A DNA stretch of 64,000 nt, from the NCBI RefSeq assembly GCF_004361695.1, contig NZ_SNVW01000009.1, positions 1 to 64,000 of the forward strand, in the 5' to 3' direction. The stretch is from Curtobacterium flaccumfaciens (lineage in GTDB: Bacteria > Actinomycetota > Actinomycetes > Actinomycetales > Microbacteriaceae). Both the position numbers and the translations under genes were made by a program. Below, in pieces: positions 60,904 to 64,000 of the stretch. The notes under the pieces are model-generated. The model was not told where the DNA came from, searched no databases, and was given only the letters and a program-made list of their open reading frames with translations. Positions within the stretch are counted from its first letter, which is position 1. Every line of letters starts with the position of its first letter.

Positions 60904-62106
60904 TTGACCACCTCCACCCCCGCGACCACCACCTCGTCACCCGTCCCCGCCGCGCGCGGACGGATGCCGTGGCTCCCGCTCACCGCGCTCGCCGCCATCG
61001 GGTTCGTCCTGCTGTCGGCGGAGACCATGCCCGCCGGACTCCTGCCGGTGATCGCACGCGACCTCGGCACCGGTGAGGCCGTCATCGGGCAGTTCATCAG
61101 CGTCTGGGCACTCGGTACCGTGGTCGTCACCGTCCCCGCCATCACGTACACCCAGGGGTTCCGCCGGAAGCCCCTGCTGCTCGCGGCGCTTGCCGGGTTG
61201 GTGATGGCGAACGGTGTGACGGCGGTGTCGTCCGACGTCGTCCTGTCGCTCGTGTCCCGCTTCGTCGGCGGGGCGTTCACCGGCGTGCTCTGGGGGATGC
61301 TGGCGGCGTACGGACGGCGGATCAGTCCGCCGGACCGCGGCGGGCTGGCACTCGCTGTGGTCGCCACCGGCGCTCCCGTGGGGTTCGCGCTCGGCACGCC
61401 GCTCGGCGCGTGGGTCGGCGGGGTCCTCGACTGGCGGTGGTCCTTCGCCGGGCTGTCGGTGCTCGGCGTCGTCCTCATCGTCGTCATCGCGGCGATCGTC
61501 CCCGGGCTGAGCGGGCACGCGCGCACAGCCCGGCTGCCGCTGCGCCGCGTGTTCCTGCTGCGGGGCATCCCGATCGTGCTCCTGGTGATCGTGGTCTGGA
61601 TGCTCGGTCACAACACGATCTACACGTACATCGCGCCGTTCCTCCGCGACGGCGGGAGCGGGCTCACCCCCGACCTCGTGCTCCTGGTCTACGGGGTGGC
61701 GTCGATCGGTGGCGTCGTCGTCACCGCCCTCGTGATCGACCGCCACCCGCGGTTGCTCCTGCAGGCGAGCATCGTGGCGTTCGTCGTCGCCGCCGTGGTG
61801 CTCGTCGTGGAGCACGCATCGCCGGTCGCGGTCCTGCTCGCGGCGGGGCTGTGGGGGCTCTCGTTCGGTGGCGCGTCGCCGCAGCTGCAGAGCGCGCTGT
61901 CGATCGCCGGGGGTGCCCAGGCGGACCTCGCGAACGCGTTCCTGCCGGTCGCGTTCAACCTGGCGATCTTCGCCGCCGGGCTGGTCGGGGCGGTGCTCCT
62001 CGGGGTCTCCGGCGGCCTGGTGCTCGGCGTGTTCATGGCGGTGCTCGGGGTCGTCGCCCTCGGGCTCACCGTGGTCGGGCGAGCGACCTTCTCGGCGCGG
62101 GGCTGA
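60904..62106 (+). CDS. MFS transporter (drug/sugar efflux type)
   Basis: A 400-residue, twelve-helix major facilitator of the DHA1/AraJ-like class: LTALAAIGFVLLSAETMPAGLLPVIARDLG, the loop GFRRKPLLLAALAGLV, LVSRFVGGAFTGVLWGMLAAYGRR and GAPVGFALGTPLGAWVG in motif C position. Substrate unknown. I use TTG 60904 with AAGGA about 8 nt upstream; ATG 60963 would shorten the cytoplasmic start by 20 residues and is possible. Confidence 0.88.
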   Translation: MTTSTPATTTSSPVPAARGRMPWLPLTALAAIGFVLLSAETMPAGLLPVIARDLGTGEAVIGQFISVWALGTVVVTVPAITYTQGFRRKPLLLAALAGLVMANGVTAVSSDVVLSLVSRFVGGAFTGVLWGMLAAYGRRISPPDRGGLALAVVATGAPVGFALGTPLGAWVGGVLDWRWSFAGLSVLGVVLIVVIAAIVPGLSGHARTARLPLRRVFLLRGIPIVLLVIVVWMLGHNTIYTYIAPFLRDGGSGLTPDLVLLVYGVASIGGVVVTALVIDRHPRLLLQASIVAFVVAAVVLVVEHASPVAVLLAAGLWGLSFGGASPQLQSALSIAGGAQADLANAFLPVAFNLAIFAAGLVGAVLLGVSGGLVLGVFMAVLGVVALGLTVVGRATFSARG

Positions 62107-62126
62107 CGCGGACCGGCGCCGTGTGG

Positions 62127-62411
62127 TCAGGTGCGGGTGGCCCGGCCGACCGCGTACCCGACGGCGATCGCCACCGTGGTGAGCATGACCGCGGCTGCTG
62201 CGCAGGGGAGCACCCGGAAGTCCACCCCGCCGCCCTCGGGCGCGAAGACGACCACCTGGATGCCGAGCACGACCGCGGCCACCGCCCCGACGACCGCGAA
62301 CGTCGCGACCACCGCGAGTTGCGCGGCGTACGCGTTCCACGTGCGGCGGACCGGCGGGGTCGGTGCGGGACGGCCGTCACCGTACGGCGAAGGGTCGGGC
62401 ACTGCGCTCAC
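62127..62411 (-). CDS. Small two-helix membrane protein
   Basis: A 94-residue protein with a Pro-rich cytoplasmic start (AVPDPSPYGDGRPAPTPP) and two helices (AVVATFAVVGAVAAVVLGIQVVVF; VLPCAAAAVMLTTVAIAVGYAVG). No family known. GTG 62411 overlaps the end of the next small membrane gene by 4 nt. Confidence 0.65.
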   Translation of the reverse strand: MSAVPDPSPYGDGRPAPTPPVRRTWNAYAAQLAVVATFAVVGAVAAVVLGIQVVVFAPEGGGVDFRVLPCAAAAVMLTTVAIAVGYAVGRATRT

Positions 62412-62647
62412 CGCGACTCGGCGCGGAACGCGCGGACGGCGTTCCAGATCGCGACGGCGCCCACGACCGCGCCGACGAGGACGATCCCCCAGAGGAGCGG
62501 GACGCCGACGGCCGGACCCGAGGTGCACACGCTCTCGCCCTCGCCGGCAGCTGCATCCGCGCAACTGCTCACGCGGAGGAGCGCGGAGAACACCACGACG
62601 ATCAGGGTGACGACGGCGACCGTCGACCATGCGATTCCCCGGTGCAT
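62408..62647 (-). CDS. Small two-helix membrane protein with exported cysteines
   Basis: A 79-residue protein: helix AWSTVAVVTLIVVVFSALL, an exposed loop with two Cys (VSSCADAAAGEGESVCTSG) that could form a disulfide, and helix LLWGIVLVGAVVGAVAIW. It overlaps the downstream gene by 4 nt, so the two form a coupled pair. Function unknown. Confidence 0.65.
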   Translation of the reverse strand: MHRGIAWSTVAVVTLIVVVFSALLRVSSCADAAAGEGESVCTSGPAVGVPLLWGIVLVGAVVGAVAIWNAVRAFRAESR

Positions 62648-62759
62648 CCCTGCGTCCCCCGTTCGACGGTGCCTGCACGACCGAGCCTGGCGCACGACGC
62701 CCCCGCACGCCAGTCACGATCGTGCAACGTCCGCGGTCGCCCCTGGGACCGACCCACGG

Positions 62760-62805
62760 ACGGACTGGAGGCGCGGTGCGGGCTGGCACCGCGCCTCCAG
62801 GCCGT
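62760..62805. repeat. CTGGAGGCGCG-family palindrome
   Basis: ACGGACTGGAGGCGCGGTGC (62760-62779) and GCACCGCGCCTCCAGGCCGT (62786-62805) form a 20-bp stem with one mismatch and a 6-nt loop. It is divergent-side, between the small membrane gene and the HhH mini-protein. Confidence 0.9.
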
Positions 62806-62850
62806 CATCGGGTGGACTCTCCAGCCGACGCGACCCCGTAGGTTGGCCCC

Positions 62851-63030
62851 GTGAGCAACGACCTCCCTGCCATCGGGGCGCCGGCGAAGCGGGCGCTCGA
62901 CGAGGCGGGCGTGCGCACGTTGGACGACCTGCGACGAGTGGGCCCGGATGCACTGGCCGGGCTGCACGGGGTCGGGCCGAAGGCGCTGCGGCTCCTGCGG
63001 GAGGCGCTCGAGGCGCCCGCCGGGGACTGA
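62851..63030 (+). CDS. Helix-hairpin-helix mini-protein
   Basis: A 59-residue protein that is almost entirely one DNA-binding HhH unit like the C-terminal domain of RNA polymerase alpha: IGAPAKRALDEAGVRTLDDL then LAGLHGVGPKALRLLREAL. The GVGPKA hairpin contacts DNA backbone in relatives. TAGGTT (62839-62844) precedes the GTG by 6 nt, which supports expression. Likely a small nucleic-acid-binding protein; target unknown. Confidence 0.75.
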   Translation: MSNDLPAIGAPAKRALDEAGVRTLDDLRRVGPDALAGLHGVGPKALRLLREALEAPAGD

Positions 63031-63071
63031 GCCGTCGCGGCGCGCGTCAGCGGTGGACGCGCGTCGGTGGA

Positions 63072-63833
63072 TCAGTGTGCGGCCAGGAACGGGTCGATCA
63101 CCGCCCAGGTCGCCTCGGGCGCTTCGAGGTGGGGCAGGTGGCCCGCGGCGGCGACCTCGGCGAACTGCGCTCCCGGCACGGCGGCGGCGACGGCTCGCCC
63201 GTAGTCGGGCGTGACGATCCGGTCGCTGGCGCCCCAGACCACGAGCGTCGGCACCTGCACGGCGCCGAGGCGGGCGAGGAGCGTCGGGTCGCTCATGCCC
63301 CCGGCCACCGCGGCCATCGTGCGGCCGTTCGCCTGCTGCACCGCGCGCTGCTCGTCGGTGAAGCCGGCGGGGTCCTGGTAGCCGCGCTCCGGGTCGTGCC
63401 AGGCGGCCTCGGCGAGACCACGCGCGTCGAGGGAGAAGAAGTCGGCGATCGGCTGCCCCTCGACGACGACGCCGACCCCGTCGATCACGACCACGGCACC
63501 GAGCCGACCGGCGAAGCGGTCGTCGGCGGCGGACTGGACGGCCATCTCGAGGGCGATCCAGCCGCCGATGGACGACCCGACGACGAGGACGTCCCGCTCG
63601 TCGTGGTCGACGAGCGCCTCGAGGTAGGTGCGGGCCAGGTCGGCGACCGAGGCGATGGACTCGGGTCGCTCGGTGCCGTCCCAGCCGGGGTGCGTCGGGG
63701 CGGTGGCCAACCGTGTCGCGGCGAGGTGGCCGACGATCGGGGCGACGGTGCGGGGACCTCCGCCGCCGTGCAGGACCAGCGCGGGGCGGGTGCCGGGCGT
63801 ACCGGCTTGGAGGACGGGGATGGTGGTGGTCAT
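63072..63833 (-). CDS. Alpha/beta hydrolase under MarR control
   Basis: A 253-residue alpha/beta hydrolase: PALVLHGGGGPRTVAPI, elbow VLVVGSSIGGWIALEMAV (Ser), acid VVWGASDRIVTPDYG and His AAAGHLPHLEAPE. ATG 63833 has AGAAGGGG upstream. It is divergent from the MarR-type gene, with a shared palindrome between, so it is probably derepressed by a small aromatic or oxidant ligand. Substrate unknown. Confidence 0.9.
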   Translation of the reverse strand: MTTTIPVLQAGTPGTRPALVLHGGGGPRTVAPIVGHLAATRLATAPTHPGWDGTERPESIASVADLARTYLEALVDHDERDVLVVGSSIGGWIALEMAVQSAADDRFAGRLGAVVVIDGVGVVVEGQPIADFFSLDARGLAEAAWHDPERGYQDPAGFTDEQRAVQQANGRTMAAVAGGMSDPTLLARLGAVQVPTLVVWGASDRIVTPDYGRAVAAAVPGAQFAEVAAAGHLPHLEAPEATWAVIDPFLAAH

Positions 63834-63856
63834 GGTGGCCCCTTCTCGAAGGTTCT

Positions 63857-63888
63857 GTATCAACATGCTTATATACGGTTGTTGATAC
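63857..63888. promoter_or_regulatory. GTATCAAC-N16-GTTGATAC operator
   Basis: Perfect 8-bp arms (63857-63864, 63881-63888) enclose an AT-rich stretch CATGCTTATATACGG that serves as -10 for both divergent genes. Position and form fit a MarR-family repressor controlling itself and the hydrolase. Confidence 0.7.
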
Positions 63889-63897
63889 GGTAACACC

Positions 63898-64000
63898 ATG
63901 TCGACGGATCTCGAAGCACTCGGGCAGGCGGTCAAGCGGGCGCAGTACCGGAACCACCGCACGATGGACGCCGCCCTGAAGGACGTCGGCGTGAGCCTCG
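63898..64000 (+). CDS. MarR-family regulator, cut by window end
   Basis: Only the first 34 codons are present: MSTDLEALGQAVKRAQYRNH continuing RTMDAALKDVGVSL. This is the typical N-terminus of MarR repressors (xKRAQYRxHRxxDAALxxxGxSL). The gene continues past position 64000. Divergent from the hydrolase gene with an operator between. Confidence 0.8.
   Translation, partial: MSTDLEALGQAVKRAQYRNHRTMDAALKDVGVSL

Noticed and set aside
60872-60907. 11-codon upstream ORF before the MFS gene (MEVRHQRRTGV)
   Set aside because: No ribosome-binding site, no regulatory codon pattern and no hairpin; likely chance.

Overview
The window is 64 kb of a high-GC actinobacterial chromosome. Gene order (leuA-recO-uppS-glyS-dusB-dgt-dnaG), frequent GTG starts, G/C-rich third codon positions, a class-E-type LAxTG surface protein, a type II fatty-acid synthase with a FasR-like regulator and a homodimeric pyruvate dehydrogenase E1 all fit the Microbacteriaceae. 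Curtobacterium is my best guess, from gene content only. I see no insertion sequence, integrase, prophage, CRISPR array or rRNA. There are three tRNAs (Asn, elongator Met, Val).

Layout. 0.4-12.1 kb: leucine synthesis with a Leu-codon leader peptide, DNA repair (recO), undecaprenyl diphosphate synthesis (uppS), glycyl-tRNA synthetase, a DsbA-like oxidoreductase followed by a 57-residue CX4C ORF, a YbaK-type deacylase, dusB, a dNTPase and primase. 12.1-13.0 kb: repeat-rich non-coding DNA. 13.0-20.6 kb: a peptide ABC importer with a fused double ATPase, an extra ABC ATPase and a hydroxyacid dehydrogenase. 20.7-27.3 kb: two tRNAs, peptide deformylase, a NIPA-like transporter, a glycosyltransferase, an AI-2E-family protein, and DUF1684 and DUF3145 proteins. 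27.6-35.4 kb (minus strand): aceE-fasR-fabD-fabH-acpP-fabF, linking acetyl-CoA production to fatty-acid synthesis. 35.6-37.2 kb: peroxiredoxin and a hydrolase.

37.2-41.8 kb (minus strand) is the most interesting locus. It holds an AcpS-type phosphopantetheinyl transferase, a dedicated carrier protein, an acyl-CoA/ACP dehydrogenase homologue, an amino acid:[carrier protein] ligase (a class II aminoacyl-tRNA synthetase paralogue with a complete Cys-Glu-Cys zinc triad) and a tandem alpha/beta hydrolase whose elbow nucleophile is Cys. The last four genes are joined by GTGA stop/start overlaps. The set looks like a compact route that loads, oxidises and offloads an amino acid on a carrier protein; its product is unknown.

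41.8-64 kb is accessory: a lipoprotein, a two-component system with its secreted partner, aldo/keto reductase, tRNA-Val overlapped by a GNAT gene, an ArsR regulator with a histidine-tailed DMT exporter, a HIT-ASCH fusion, GntR, an LAFTG surface protein coupled to a Tat phospholipase C, a multidrug ABC exporter, an APH-family kinase, SMP-30, MFS, small membrane proteins, an HhH mini-protein, and a hydrolase divergent from a MarR regulator that runs off the end.

Two themes recur. Many transcription units start with a TANNNT -10 box 6-7 nt before ATG/GTG, which implies leaderless mRNAs. A palindrome family with arms CTGGAGGCGCG / CGCGCCTCCAG is scattered mostly at gene 3' ends. Other palindromes and tandem repeats fill several gaps.
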